A model generated the notes under the pieces. That model ran no database searches and was not told where the DNA came from. It saw only the letters and a list, made by a program, of their open reading frames with translations. The translations under genes were made by a program, and so were the position numbers. Positions 24,924-37,084 of a stretch of 64,000 bases of DNA are shown in pieces (the stretch's first letter is position 1; the number at the start of each line of letters is the position of its first letter). The DNA is from Erigeron canadensis (lineage: Eukaryota > Streptophyta > Magnoliopsida > Asterales > Asteraceae): positions 19,904,501 to 19,968,500 of the forward strand of contig NC_057761.1 of assembly GCF_010389155.1 (NCBI RefSeq). The letters run 5' to 3'.

Positions 24924-27330
24924 CTAAGTTAAAATCTGTGTGAACTTTGAGTAATAATGTCTGGCACCTTTCTGAACTCCGGGTTCGTTGGCAATGATTA
25001 ATGTACCAGTATTATCACAATACATATCATTGGGTAAGTCACTTGAGGGGATCATGTCAAGCCCGCTAGTGAACTTCCTTATCCAGACTGCTTCCGTTGC
25101 GGCTTTTGAGGCGGCAATGTACTCAAACTCTGTTGTAGATATGGCAACTGTGGTTTTTAGCTTATAGCATTCCACCGTGCCTTCATTTAAACAATGAAGA
25201 CGTATCCCGACTGATATTTTGAATCATATTTATCAGTCTGAAATCCAACATCACAGTATCTATTCACTTTGAATTCTGGATCAGGATTTCTTCCATACAC
25301 CAAGAATAATTCTTTAGTAGCACACATGTACTTAAGAATATTCTTTAAAGCAATTCAATTATCCTTTACAGGATTTTGCTGATAGTGGCTAACTACATTT
25401 AAGAAGACAGTCTTAACATCCATTTGTCATATCTCAAAATCATAGTACGCTGCTATCGCTAAGAGAATCCTAATAGCTCTAATGTCCGCGACTGGAGAAA
25501 AGGTTTTATCATAATCAACACCGAAACGTTGAGTATAACCTTTCGCCACGAAACGAGCTTTATAGGTGTGTACATTTCCATCCATGTCCGTCTTCTGTTT
25601 GAAGATTCACTTACACCCAACAGTTTGAGCATTTTGTGGAAGATCAACCAAGCTCTAAACTTGATTGTCTTTCATGGATTTCATTTCCACCTTCGTAGCT
25701 TCAAGTCATTTGTCAGATTCCGGATCTGATAATGCATCTTTGAAATTCGGAGGCTCATCGAGATCTCCAACAACGTCTTCTTCTATCATTAGACATAGTC
25801 TTTCGGTAGGACGTCTTGTCCTTTCGGACCTACGAAGTGGAATCGCTTCATTATCATCGACTTGAGGTTCATCACTTTGAACATTCCCCCCCCCCCCCAA
25901 GTTGATGATTGCTAGTATCTTCAGAAGGTGACACATCTTCCTCTTGAGTCTCATCAAGTTCTACAACCCTCCCACTGTTCTCTTGAACTAACTTCTTTTC
26001 AAAGAACTCAGCATATCGAGCAACACGAACAGTGTTTTTGGCGGGATCATAGAAGTCGTAACCCATCGTTTCCTTAGGGTATCCGACAAAGATGCACTTA
26101 GTAGTTCTGGGTTCAAGTTTGTCAGGCGTATCGCGCTTCACAAGTGCCTCACATCCCCAGACTCTTAAGTAAGACAAATTAGGGACATCACCATGCCATA
26201 ATTCGTACGGTGTCTTGTCAACCTTCTTGGTTGAAACCATATTGAGAATGCGTACAGCAGTCTCTAGAGCATAATCTCAAAACCAAAATGGGAGAGTTGT
26301 ACGGGTCATCATTGATCTTACCATGTCTAGGAAGGTTCGATTTCTCCTTTCAGACACTCCATTATGCTGAGGAGTGTATGGAGGAGTAAGCTGTTAGACA
26401 ATTCCACATGCTTTAAGATAATCCTTAAACTCTTGGCTTAAGTATTCACCACCTTGATCCGAACGAAGAATCTTGATGGTTTTACCGAGTTGATTTTCAA
26501 CTTCATTTTTAAACTCTTTAAATGTTTCAAAGACTTCATGTTTATGTTTAAGCAAGTAAACATAACCATAACGACTGAAATCATCCGTGGAATAATGAAG
26601 TAGCTAGCATTTTTCCTTGACATATGTCTAAAAGGGCTACATACATCGATATGTATTAGTCCAAGTAGTTCCTTAGCCCTCTCCGGTTTTATGCGGAAAG
26701 AGTATTCTTGTTATATTGCCGAAAATACAAGATATGCATTTTTCAAATGATTCATCATTTGATTGTAAGATCCCTTCACGTTGAAGTTTTCAATGCTTTT
26801 CTTGCTAACGGTAATTCGAAAGATACGCATTTATCAAACGATTCATTATTTGATTTATAAGATCTCTTCACATTGAAGACTTTTAATGCGTTTCTTGCTA
26901 CTTATAATGCCGAAGACACGCATTTATCAAATGATTCATCATTTGATTTGTAAGATATCTTCACATGGAAGTCTTTAAATGCGTTTCTTGACAAAATTAA
27001 ACAAGATGACCATGTCAAAGATAGAGTCCAAGTTAACTTGACTATTTTGCTATTGAATTATCATTTGAATCTCATCAACACTTATAATTCATTTAAGAAG
27101 ATACTTGAAGAACTGGTTAAACCAACTTGCTTCTTCTTCTTGTTCAACTCAGCTAGATACTTAGGACAATTCCTCTTCCAGTGTCTCACTATAGCATAGT
27201 GATGACAAGCCTGGTCTTTAGCCGTATGCTCCTTTTTCCAAAGGGTCTTTTAAGGTTTTGAGACTAAACACTTTGTTTTCTCTTACCTAAGTTCTTGCCT
27301 TTAGCTTTACGGTTGTTTTGCTTTCTAAAC
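24924..27330 (-). pseudogene. Copia gag-pol remnants (zinc knuckle, GAG-pre-integrase, integrase end, RT piece, RNase H)
   Basis: Read from right to left: a mutated CCHC zinc knuckle (about 27215-27165; HWKRNCPKYLAEL); a triplicated GAG-pre-integrase block (26995-26725); a broken integrase core and its C-terminal part (26240-25872; KTPYELWHGDVP and GCEALVKRD); a linker with RRSERTRRPTERL; the start of RT (25700-25390; GVDYDKTFSPVADIRAIR with QMDVKTVFLN); then RNase H (25175-24924; STTEFEYIAASKAATEAVW and MYCDNTGTLIIANEPG). The RT centre is missing: QMDVKTVFLN continues directly into sequence normally found after the YVDD box, so no active polymerase is possible. Several stops and frameshifts occur in every part. 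A poly-C run at about 25887-25898 breaks the linker. Confidence 0.88.
26725..26995 (-). repeat. Three tandem ~90-bp copies of the GAG-pre-integrase segment
   Basis: Three consecutive copies each contain CGCATTTATCAAATGATTCA, TTTGTAAGAT and CACATTGAAG followed by AATGCGTTTCTTG. In minus-strand translation each resembles the CISC-type GAG-pre-integrase motif. The copies have diverged by several bases, so the duplication is not recent. Confidence 0.75.
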
Positions 27331-29654
27331 CATTCCCCCCTTGATCATAAGAACTTGAGGTATCTCAGATTTCTTGAAAGGTTTTCTTCATACTCAATCA
27401 ACTTGATATGAAGTCCAACTATGCAAATCTGCAATTATCTCTTATACCAATAAGAATTGACAGAAGATACGCATAGTTTAATCCTTTCCATAATGCTCAA
27501 AGTGACTCTTCATCTTGAGTACATGAGCATTTACCGGTTTCCCATACTCGTGTTCAAGTTATGAAGTGACACAATTAGCTAAAGTAATTCAACTCCAACT
27601 TGTTTTCCGTACATAGACTTGAGTTATTTGATCATATCACACGGATTTTGCAACCCGAATTGCTTTTTGATGCATCAAATAAGCAACCTCAATATGTCTA
27701 TTGTACCGAGTATTTTATGCTTCCAACTGCAAAGTAGTGGTATTCGCATTAGGAATAGCGGTATCTGAGTTTCAATGACATCGGTTTTCTTTTCAACTCT
27801 TAGAACAATTCTCTATTGACAAAAACAGTCATTGAAATTGGTTTCAGAAAGTTTTCTCTTTCTAGCATTGACTTGAAAGCCAATTGGTGTATGTTTTGTG
27901 AAGGATTTGTTGCCTTTTACAAAACAGATTCAAGTTCAATTATCGGTATATTCGATAATAAATCCTTAAGAAATTAATTACCCAATGTTTATAAAATAAA
28001 CAATTAATTTCATTAAGGCTAGGATCCAATTGACATGCAACCATTTCATCGGTTGATCTGCTAGAAATGATTGCACTCAAAAGGTAAGTGAGATCAGTAA
28101 TTGCATTACAAGTGCAATTCCTAGAAAGTATGAGACCTACGTAAGACACTCGATTCATCAAGTGATCTTTTGTAGTCATGTTTTGTCTCATCTTTTGCCA
28201 CGGGTCAAGGTCTCACCGCTTAACTCGTTTTAAGTCGTCCAACTAAGAACGTGCAAAATTGACCACCACTGTGTACCAGTGAATGGGTTTTGCCATGCAA
28301 TCGCCATTTCACCACTGTGTACCAGTGAGTAAAACAACGACCCCATGTGTCCTTGACAAATTGGATGGCAAATGACTTATTTTTATTGGGTCATACAATT
28401 TGATATGTGATCAAAAAGTTATGTTTCGAAGATTGATGCATATCTTCTAAACATAATATTTAATAAAATCATTTTTATAGTCTTAGCAACACAAGAGAGT
28501 CGGTAGCTCCATTTGAACGCACAAAGAAGCGCAAGGGCAAAGGTTTGCGATGAACGCAATTAAAAACCCGCTCTTTTAGAAGGTTAGCGCACTTCGGCTT
28601 ATACCTCTCTTAGAGTTTGTTCAAATGGGTGAGCCGGTGTATCTCAAGGTTGCAAGACTCCAATTTTATTAAAAAATCTCTATTTCGATATTGCTTATTC
28701 AAGTTTATATTTTCTCAAAAACAATTTTACATCACAATTTATATCACAATAAATATGTAAAATCATAAACTTACTAAAAATACAACTTAACAATTTAAGG
28801 TAAATTACTAAATATACAACTTAACGATTTAAGGTAACTTACTAAATTTCAACTTAACAATTAAGGTAATCAACCTAATTATGGTCACTATGGTATAAGA
28901 TTTGGCTCCTCTTTCATAAGGAAAGAGACCACATACATCAAGTTTCCTTGATTGCGTAAGCCAAAAATCTAATAACAAATTATCTACCATAAATAAACAA
29001 GTTGTTGATCTGGAAAATCCAGCAGCTTCACGACCAAATCTGGCCCTGAAGAAGGCCGAACTGGGCTTAGCACAAAACACGACAGTTGTAGCCCTATGAG
29101 TCAAGCATCTACTGTAAAAAATTGAGCTTCCAACTCCTTACGGTTGATTAGTTATGATTTTTTAAGTGAACTGGTGTCAAACAGAAAATTTCACAAAGCA
29201 TAATCACATTGTCACACAACTAATTCTTCAATCATCTAGCATAATTAACCCTAATGATTAAGATTTCATATCAATATATCTAAGTAAGACTCAAAATTCA
29301 TGATTTGCATGAAAAATTCATGATTTTTACTTCTTTTTAACCATTAAAAATAAAGGTACATATATAATCACATGCAATTTATCATATAAACATGCAATTT
29401 ATCAAACTTGGATTAGGAACCCTAAAAAAAAACTTTTTTTTATTTTTATTTTCTGGAATTTCGATCCATATATATATATGTATATATATCAAAACTTTTT
29501 TCATATTTAAATAATGTAATTAAATTACAAAATCAATTTAACAATATATATATATATATAATCGAAATTTTTTTTAAATCAACAACCCTAACTCCCCTTC
29601 AAGTTTTGATCTTTTGGTAATCAAAAAACATAAATAGTAGGCTCGTCATACTAC
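27331..29654 (-). pseudogene. Degenerate gag and leader of the copia element
   Basis: By position this is gag plus the untranslated leader. I see no long open frame. A short direct repeat (CCACTGTGTACCAGTGA) occurs at about 28266 and 28312. The 29450-29575 part contains (TA)n runs. A degenerate initiator-tRNA-Met primer site (minus-strand AGTATGACGAGCCTACT, compare TGGTATCAGAGCC) abuts the LTR at about 29653-29636. Confidence 0.6.
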
Positions 29655-30435
29655 TGTTGGGTTATATAACTATTTATCACAACAAATCACAAAGCACGCA
29701 ACGGAAAACAAGATCTATGCAGTGTAATTAATTAACCAAAGTATAGAATATGTACCTTATAATGGAGAGATTGAAACAAGAACAAGGTGTAAATTAATCT
29801 CTCTACGATTACACACTCAACGTTGAAATGTATGTATGCTAGTACTTGATCACGAACTCACAAACCCGTTGTGTATCTCCCTTAATTCGAAAACCCATGA
29901 ACCAATTACCATTTGTTTCATCTAACAAATTCTAGCACAATTAATGCTATGTATGCATTAATTATATGAGAAACCATGTGACTATTCGTAAAAGCACAAA
30001 ACCGAAATCCCTTTTGGGATTTTTGGTTCGGTTCGACCGAAAGGAAAAAAGGGAAAGAGGAAGCGAGTTTTTTTTATATGAATGAATAATTAAAACCCTT
30101 AAATTAAGCCCTCTATTTATAGGGAATAATTAGGGTTTAATTTACTTGGTGATCAAGTTAAATCAAGACCTAAAAGGCCTCTCAAAAACCGGCCCCATTT
30201 ATGGATTTAGAGCCCAACTCTAATTTCCATATTTTACATTTTAAACCTCCTCTTAATTAATTTAAATACAATTAATCCTTTAACTTATTTAAATTAATTA
30301 TTTCGTGATCAAATTAATTAATAAATTACATTTAATATATTAATTAATTTATAGTTACATTCACGTTGAGGTGTGACCTCGTAGGCTTAAATACTTTTCG
30401 GACATACGTTGATTTTACGTGATCATATTCTAACA
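29655..30435 (-). repeat. 5' LTR of the copia element (longer copy)
   Basis: It starts TGTTGGGTTATATAAC and ends ATATTCTAACA on the plus strand. It matches 23341-24004 apart from the extra ~115-bp segment at about 29774-29890 and scattered substitutions. Confidence 0.88.
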
Positions 30436-30808
30436 CAACCTACTACTCCTAACTCAACCACAAATTTGATCAACTCACACCCATCATTACTTTCAAACAT
30501 TATAAATAGATACCAAAGTGTTTTCAAACACATAAAACCTTTTAAATGACTATACTTAAATATATACATGACTAAATTATTAACACTACTAACCTTCCAT
30601 GTCCATCACCATTCAGAGGCACGGTATAATCAACCAAAGGATTAAAAACATTGGCTGCTGATGCAGTTATAAAGTAAAGTCTAGATTGTTGTTTATATGA
30701 TGTTTTTAATAGATGTTTCAATTGTGTATATCATTTTCTAAGTGCTTAAGTTTCCTAAAAACATCAGTATGACAATATAAAACAAATTTCCGAAGAGTGA
30801 CTACTTAC

Positions 30809-31540
30809 GGCAGTAGGATCACAATTTCGAACACCAAGAAATATAGCACTAATCGGTTTCGACTTTAAAAATGCCCCCAAACCAGACTTGAGATCTTCGC
30901 GAAGGATATCTAACTGCACACCAAAACTAAAACATCAAGGACAGTATCGATAATAATCAAACGCTAAGAGTTTAAATTCTCTGAAAAGGTTATGTAACTA
31001 TTGTTTCTATTAACGAAGTATTTTCTTCCCCAGTTTATTTAGAAATAATATCTATACGCATCTATCCCGTGAATCCGATAACAAATAGCATAAATTTGGT
31101 CAGCCAAATTCCCCTTTCTTGTCATCATTGAATTTTATTTAAATTAATGATTGATATTCAACTTTTTATTTGTAAGTCAGCAAATATTATACTAAAGAAA
31201 AAATTCAATCAGACAAAAGTAGTACTCATTAGAAGAACAATGTAGTAAAAAAGAAATAATATCCTACCTGGCAACTGTTTCATAAGTGAACGAAATCATT
31301 TCAGGGAAGACAGAAGAGGTTTCAAAGCATACCATTCTTATTTGAAACCTAAACTGACCATGAGTTACATCCCCATTTCAATGCCCGTGTTCCACCTGAT
31401 GTAGAAAATATCCTACCGTAATGGAACAAAACCTACAAAAGGGCTGATCATTTGAATTTGTTAAAAGAAAACATTTTCCCTTTTTTATGGTCTCAAATGA
31501 GCAATAATTACTTACAGTTGAATCCTTTCCTCCATTGAAG
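30809..31540 (-). pseudogene. Fragment of an FAD synthetase-like (PAPS reductase family) gene
   Basis: Three consecutive exon remnants are visible on the minus strand: 31540-31516 (FNGGKDST, the PP-loop-type nucleotide-binding motif), 31432-31268 (GYFLHQVEHG, then FETSSVFPEMISFTYETVA) and 30926-30809 (QLDILREDLKSGLGAFLKSK and AIFLGVRNCDPTA). Each is bordered by GT/AG sites. In plants this family makes FAD from FMN and ATP. A frameshift follows VLFHY in the second remnant, and a TGA replaces a usual Cys codon after VEHGH. The next expected block (GQEQFSPSSPGWPPFMRVNP in plant homologues) is missing, as is the N-terminus. So it is a non-functional partial copy, perhaps captured by a Helitron. 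A further exon-like piece (FNPLVDYTVPLNGDGHGR, about 30680-30610) could not be assigned. Confidence 0.78.
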
Positions 31541-31572
31541 CTGAGTGTGACCATATAAAAAAGATTCAAACT

Positions 31573-31669
31573 TTATGCAAAAATATTGATTGGATATATA
31601 GATATATACCTTAAATGCCACTTATGCAAAATTATTGATTGGATATATAGATATATACCTTAAATGCCA
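31573..31669. repeat. ~49-bp tandem duplication
   Basis: 31573-31621 and 31622-31669 are nearly identical (TTGATTGGATATATAGATAT then ATACCTTAAATGCC), just upstream of the FAD-synthetase-like remnant. Confidence 0.85.
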
Positions 31670-33655
31670 GATATCACTTACTACGAAGTTAAGCATTTTA
31701 CCTACTGGTTACCGCTGATTCTACCATAATATGTTTAACAACTACATGAGTCCGAGTGGTCTTCATATTTTCTTTTCTATATGCAATAACACAACTCATA
31801 TAAGTATTTCATCAAACACTTTAAGAACATAACTTCAAAATATAAGTATGAGTACAAATACACTTGCAATCACCTACGTTCTCTCTTCTAACTAGTCTAA
31901 TCTAGTCAAGTCTTTGCCCCACATTTATTCATCTTCATAATTACTCAAAAAACAATATGATCAATATTACTAATTCATAATACAAACACAGATACATAAA
32001 CTAAGTAGAAGAAAATCCTGAAAATAAATAAACAAACCTGTAATATATTATAAAATCCAGATATATATATATATATATATAACAAAAAGCCATAGATTAA
32101 TAACCACAGAGCAATCTGCAATCAATAAAAAAAAAATATATTAAGTTAAATTTATCAGTCATTATACATTGGAGAAAACGAGAGATAGTGCCCGCGCGTT
32201 ACAGCCGTAAGATGGTGGGGTGGTAGGTAATAGGAGGTGATAAGGTGTGTGATAGCCAAATGCTTTAGTCGTACGCCCTCGAATTTGAAAATTCGTCGAA
32301 AGTATATCGAATGACATCTCTAACGAAAGAGTACGAAATTTTAATAACACTCATACAGTTTTTATAATTTATCGATATACGATTTTTGAGATAAAAGATC
32401 TTGAATAAATTAGAGGAATAAAATGATTTATAGAGGAGTGAGAAAAAAAATAAGTGGTTGAGATTTGAGAAGAGAGAAAAAATTGAGTAGTTGAGATTTA
32501 AGGGTATTATAGGTATATTAGGTACAGATGTTTAAATTAGTGAATAAAAAAGAAGGGCAATTTAGGTACTTCAATTCATCTTTTGAGAATTTCAAAAAAG
32601 GTGTCCTAGTATTAGATAAATGAATAAAAAAAATGAAAAGGCTGGATGAAGACTCGAATGAGAAATATTTGTAATAGTAATGAAACATGAGAAACAGTCA
32701 ATTGATATTTGTTAGGGAAACCCCAAACCGTTGTAGGTGAGAAGATAAAAGAATTGATGGCTGGAGTTGCAGATGAAAAGCCACAATAGTTGATGGTGAA
32801 GATTTCATTAGAGTCAAATTAATGACTATTCTTTAAATTAATCTATCATAATAAACCTCTCGAATCTGTAACCGAAGTGTGTGATGCCCAAAAGTCCTCA
32901 TCAATGAGTTCAATTACTATCCATCACAAAGACGAATCAAGCAAATCTCGACATCAATCCTACTAATCAGCGACATTAGTCTTATTCATTTAACAAAGAT
33001 CATTTAGTATAGTCATCAATACAGAATGCATTAAACAAAACTCAAATACATATTCATTATCCTAAAGAACTAATTAAACATATTAACTACGTATCGATAA
33101 AGCGCTAATCACCGTCATAGAACTTTTAGATTTTAGATATATATAGAATATAGATATTAAAATTAGAAAGAAAAAGAAAACATAAGCAAACCCACACATT
33201 TGAATACGAACCAAACCGTATCAAACATCCAAAACATAAAAAACAACTTATCCCATTAAAGAAACCGAAACCCTTTTTTACGCCAAGAAAGATTAATACC
33301 CATTTATCCCACATTAAGCTTTTTAATTATTTTTTTTAACAACAGTGATTATTGTACTCAGCGACATGCCTCTTAAAATTTGCTATTTTCTCCTTTGTAT
33401 CCACATTAATTAAATTTTGCTATTTTCTCTTTCCCGCAAACTTTTTGACCGTATTTCACAAGGCCCTCATAGGCACCAAAAAAGAGTTAATGCATAGCTC
33501 ATATATTTATACGTATCATTTGTCCCGTAATTCAGAAATCTATCCTGAAGATCTATTAAAGACTTGGGTTGAGGTAGCATGGGCATTTTGGCACCAAATC
33601 GCATTCTGGGCCCATACAATATTGTTGCAAGTTATAATCTTATTTGTGAAAAAGA
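31670..33655. other. Intergenic DNA with transposon remnants
   Basis: No gene. At about 32180-32220 a GC-rich stretch (GTGCCCGCGCGTTACAGC) resembles a Helitron hairpin but lacks a neat CTAG end. At 33122-33147 the minus strand has TCTATATATATCTAAAATC, like a Helitron 5' end. A (TA)n run lies at 32063-32082. From about 33380 to 33640 no feature is seen. Confidence 0.4.
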
Positions 33656-33895
33656 AACCCACTTGGACAGAGCGGCCTGCACACATGGCCCACAGTGGAA
33701 GCTGTAATGGTGCGGGTTCGAATCTTAATCTCAGATGGATTTAATCCAGAAACCGGTGGGGTTCATGTGTGGAGTGGTTCACCGAGATATGTGTTGAGTG
33801 GTCAGTACATATCGGAACCAAGGCGGTTCCGGGGATTAAGGTGTACCTTCCAATCTACACTACTTAGTTTTTCTTTTTTTTTTTCTTTTTTTTTT
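33656..33895 (+). mobile_element. SINE with T-rich tail
   Basis: The head has a GAGCGGCCTGCACACATGGC region and a B-box GGTTCGAATC near 33717. The body ends in a long T-rich tail (33868-33896). It is bracketed by TTATTTGTGAAAAA (about 33642) and GTATTTGTAAAAAA (about 33897), an imperfect target duplication. Confidence 0.6.
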
Positions 33896-33896
33896 T

Positions 33897-35733
33897 GTAT
33901 TTGTAAAAAAAATGACTTACAAGGTTCTACACGTGGTTGACAACCAAACGGTTGTGAGGTTGATAGAGTGGAGCAAATATACCAATTGCGACCGCCCTCT
34001 TCTCATCGTCGAATCTAACTCCCCATTGCGATTACAAACAGGAATGGAGATAACGGATTACCTTCCAACATGTTATGTTGTCATCACCTTTAAGTATATA
34101 TCCCAATTAACTGTTGAGCTGTAAGTTCACATCAAATATCACCTTTCATGTTTCATTAGTTAAACGGGTCAAAAGAGGTTGAATATTGATGTATGCCAAA
34201 GGTGGTTGGGTCGGGCCAAATTTCACACATACTTTTTTGTCTTTTTCTTCTTTAATAGCTTAAATTTATTCAACCTGGAGATGGCCACAATTTCTAAAAG
34301 GACCACACTTTGTTTCCCGGCAAAGAATTTGTTACTCAATACCCATTCCGCTCGTATCCACCTTCTTATTTTTAAAAGTGTAGCTACTTTCACATACGGA
34401 ATGACAAATTTAACATTTTACTCTGCTTATACATATATGTAACTCTTCAACAAATTGATTTGCAAAAGTATGGAAAATAGAGTAATATTATTACTACTTT
34501 AGGCAATAATTAAAAATGCTATAAGACATTTTGTTTTTTAGGCCATCTCTTTATCAATAATTAAATATCACTATGGAAGTCTAAATTATGTTGCCTTTAG
34601 CCAGGATTTATGCTAAAGAACTTCCTCACCCAATACCTACTAATTATAACTCTCTTTAAAAAATTTAGAGATTTTTTAGTGAATCAAATGAAGCAAAGTT
34701 CAACGTGTAATAAAATGAGTATGGATAATAAAATTACTTGCTAATCGAATGATATTATTTGTTCTAAAATATTGTTTGGCTGTCAAAAATATGATAATGA
34801 ATAGAATTAACTCAATAAACGTCCTATATTAATAAACATCGGATATAACTTTTTCAAATGATGCTACATATCAAGTAAATAATATACAGTAATTAAGTCA
34901 ATGAAGGTTTCATATTACTATGATTTTTTAATAAATTTAACATATATTTTTAGGGTAATGATCAATCCTTATAAGTTGTTAGCCTAAAATCCTCCTAATT
35001 AATAGGATTGTGATATGTGAAAAATCATAAAGTGAAATTAGGAAAAAGAATTAGTGATATCCATATGTCACCATCTAAAGCTATTAAAAGAATTTTTAGG
35101 CTAATTATTAGAGGATAAATCGTTTTCCATATTTTTATAGGTTATCTCATAGATAACTTCTTTGGGTTAATTATGAACCAATCCATGTTGCGATTGTTAG
35201 CGAAGTCAAACTCTATTGGGTTAATTATGAACCAATCCATGTTGCGATTGTTAGCGAAGTCAAACTCTATTATATAACTTTTTTTCTTATTAGACCATTT
35301 GTAAAGTAGGTGAAAGAGGTAGGTAAAAGGTAAAAGTGAAAAGAGTGAATAGTTATGGAGTGTAGGTGATGAGTGAAGGTGAAGGGAGGTGATTATGATC
35401 ACCTAGGTAAAAAGACAAAATGTGAGGACCAAATGATTAAATGTATTGTGTTTTTAATAATGTTACTTTATTTGACATATTGATTAAGTGTATTTAATTA
35501 AATACAATGGGGATCAAATGATAGGTGAATGCATGGTTAAGGGGAAAAGTAGAGGGTGAAAGAAATGAGAAGGTGATGCTAATGTGGCAGAAAAATATGT
35601 AGGTGAAAGGGTGAATGGTTACGAATGGTGTTATGTTTATGGTTATTAATAAACGTACTACTTGTTCTTAATTAAACGTGTATAATGTAACTTTTACTTG
35701 ACCTAATCTCTATAAAATATATATATATACAGT
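33897..35733. other. Intergenic DNA, no gene recognised
   Basis: AT-rich. Several 60-130-codon open frames show no family signature and poor codon character. The 35280-35650 part is rich in GGTGAA/GGTAAA and could be an unclassified MITE. Confidence 0.45.
35163..35270. repeat. Exact 54-bp tandem duplication
   Basis: 35163-35216 and 35217-35270 are identical (starting TGGGTTAATTATGAACCAAT). Confidence 0.9.
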
Positions 35734-36189
35734 AGTGAAAAGTTATTTTTAGAATCTTTTTTTTTTTGCAAGAAACTTTTGAGAACTTTTCAAATCAAGC
35801 CCAACCGATGATTATTCTTTACATGAAAATTGTTGTTTGATTGTTTTCTGAATAACTTATGTGTAATTTTGAAGTTTATAATTGTGTGGAGGCATGAATT
35901 ATCATCCGTTATAAAATTATGTGGAGGTTTGGATTCTTGGTCACATGTGCACGAATATTGCTATGATTACATGTGATCGACTTGCATACATGTGATCATA
36001 GCAATATTCGTGCACATGTGATCAAGAATCCAAATCTCCACATAATTATATAACGGATGATAATCCATGTCTTCACACAATTATAAACTTCGAAATTACA
36101 CAAAAGTTATTCAGAAAATATCATCAGTTGGGCTTGATTTGAAAAGTTCTCAAAGGTTCTCGCAAAAAAAGAGTTCTCAAAATAACTTT

Positions 36190-36194
<5 letters not shown>
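35734..36194. mobile_element. Near-palindromic foldback MITE (461 bp)
   Basis: Its left arm (AGTGAAAAGTTATTTTTAG...) and right arm (...AAATAACTTTTCACT) are inverted copies over about 215 bp each, around a short centre near 35965 between two ACATGTGATC motifs. It lies in a (TA)n tract that continues to about 36230. It has no coding capacity, and its transcript would fold into a long hairpin. Confidence 0.85.
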
Positions 36195-36233
<39 letters not shown>

Positions 36234-36446
36234 GGTTTGATATGGAAAGAGACGAGAAACAGTAAGTGAGTTTGGAGATTTTGTTTAAGGGGTGAAAAGA
36301 CGGATATACCCCTCCGTGTTAAAATTGTTTGTATGGTGTTTCCTTTAATCTGGGCCGTAGATCTTGATAGATGGATGGCTAAGATGTGTTTCCGGGTTTT
36401 CACAAACAAAAGTGTTTGTAAATGATCTTTTCACACACACACACAT

Positions 36447-36479
<33 letters not shown>

Positions 36480-37054
36480 ACTATTAAAATAGTAGGAATC
36501 TGAACGATTCTAAGGCATACTGAACTTAAAGTTATCTTATAACATTGCCACATAGGATAAATCTTATGTGACATCTCCACATATTTTTTGATAATATTTT
36601 TCTATTCTTAAAAGAAATTTATTTTAAATATTAAAAAGTAATGACTTACCTAATTTCTAATGCTATATAGGTATTAAAATCTATTTATTTTAGCTAAAAA
36701 TTTGGTTCTTTTTTCTAACCAAAATTGAAGATCACGTGTAATTAAATGAATCATCGATAGCTACTTTAATTATTGAAACATGGACCTACGTATAATACAG
36801 TGTATATTAGAATTAGAAATTTTATTTATCTAACTTTTTATTTTATTAAAATAAGTGTTGGGTTGTTTTTAGATTTTTATGTATGTAATTTGGTTGTCTA
36901 TAAGACATATTAAGATATTTTTTGCGTTTCATTGTTGCTATGTATTTTATTGAAAATATATTATAATTTTTCTTTATAACGTGTGTAGTCGAGTCCAGAT
37001 TCAATGCATGTTGTTTAATGTTTTTGTTGACCAGTTTTACGATATTTTAATTAG
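36195..37054. other. Microsatellites and intergenic DNA
   Basis: (TA)n at 36195-36230 and (CA)n at about 36431-36470. The remainder is AT-rich and may be the body of the Helitron whose 3' end is at 37082. Confidence 0.5.
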
Positions 37055-37082
37055 CCGCATATCGTGCGGGTAAAAGACCTAG
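37055..37082 (+). other. Helitron 3' terminus (plus)
   Basis: Perfect hairpin CCGCATATCGTGCGG (37055-37069), then GTAAAAGAC and CTAG (37079-37082), followed by T. The 5' end is probably near 36480 but was not fixed. The gypsy element starts only 2 bp further on. Confidence 0.6.
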
Positions 37083-37084
37083 TA

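Larger units (their letters stand above)
23341..30435 (-). mobile_element. Degenerate Ty1/copia LTR retrotransposon (minus)
   Basis: Two direct LTRs (23341-24004 and 29655-30435) flank relics of gag, integrase, reverse transcriptase and RNase H in copia order, read on the minus strand. A polypurine tract adjoins the left LTR and a degenerate initiator-Met primer site adjoins the right LTR. The flanks CAACT (23336-23340) and CAACC (30436-30440) are a near-perfect 5-bp duplication. Many stops, frameshifts, an internal RT deletion and a triplication show it is dead. Confidence 0.92.

Noticed and set aside
32162..32350. GC-rich hairpin-like Helitron end at about 32185-32215
   Set aside because: No CTAG/T terminus at the right distance; kept only as a remark.
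33695..33940. 81-codon ORF and tRNA-like B-box
   Set aside because: Explained by a SINE with a T-rich tail; no tRNA cloverleaf.
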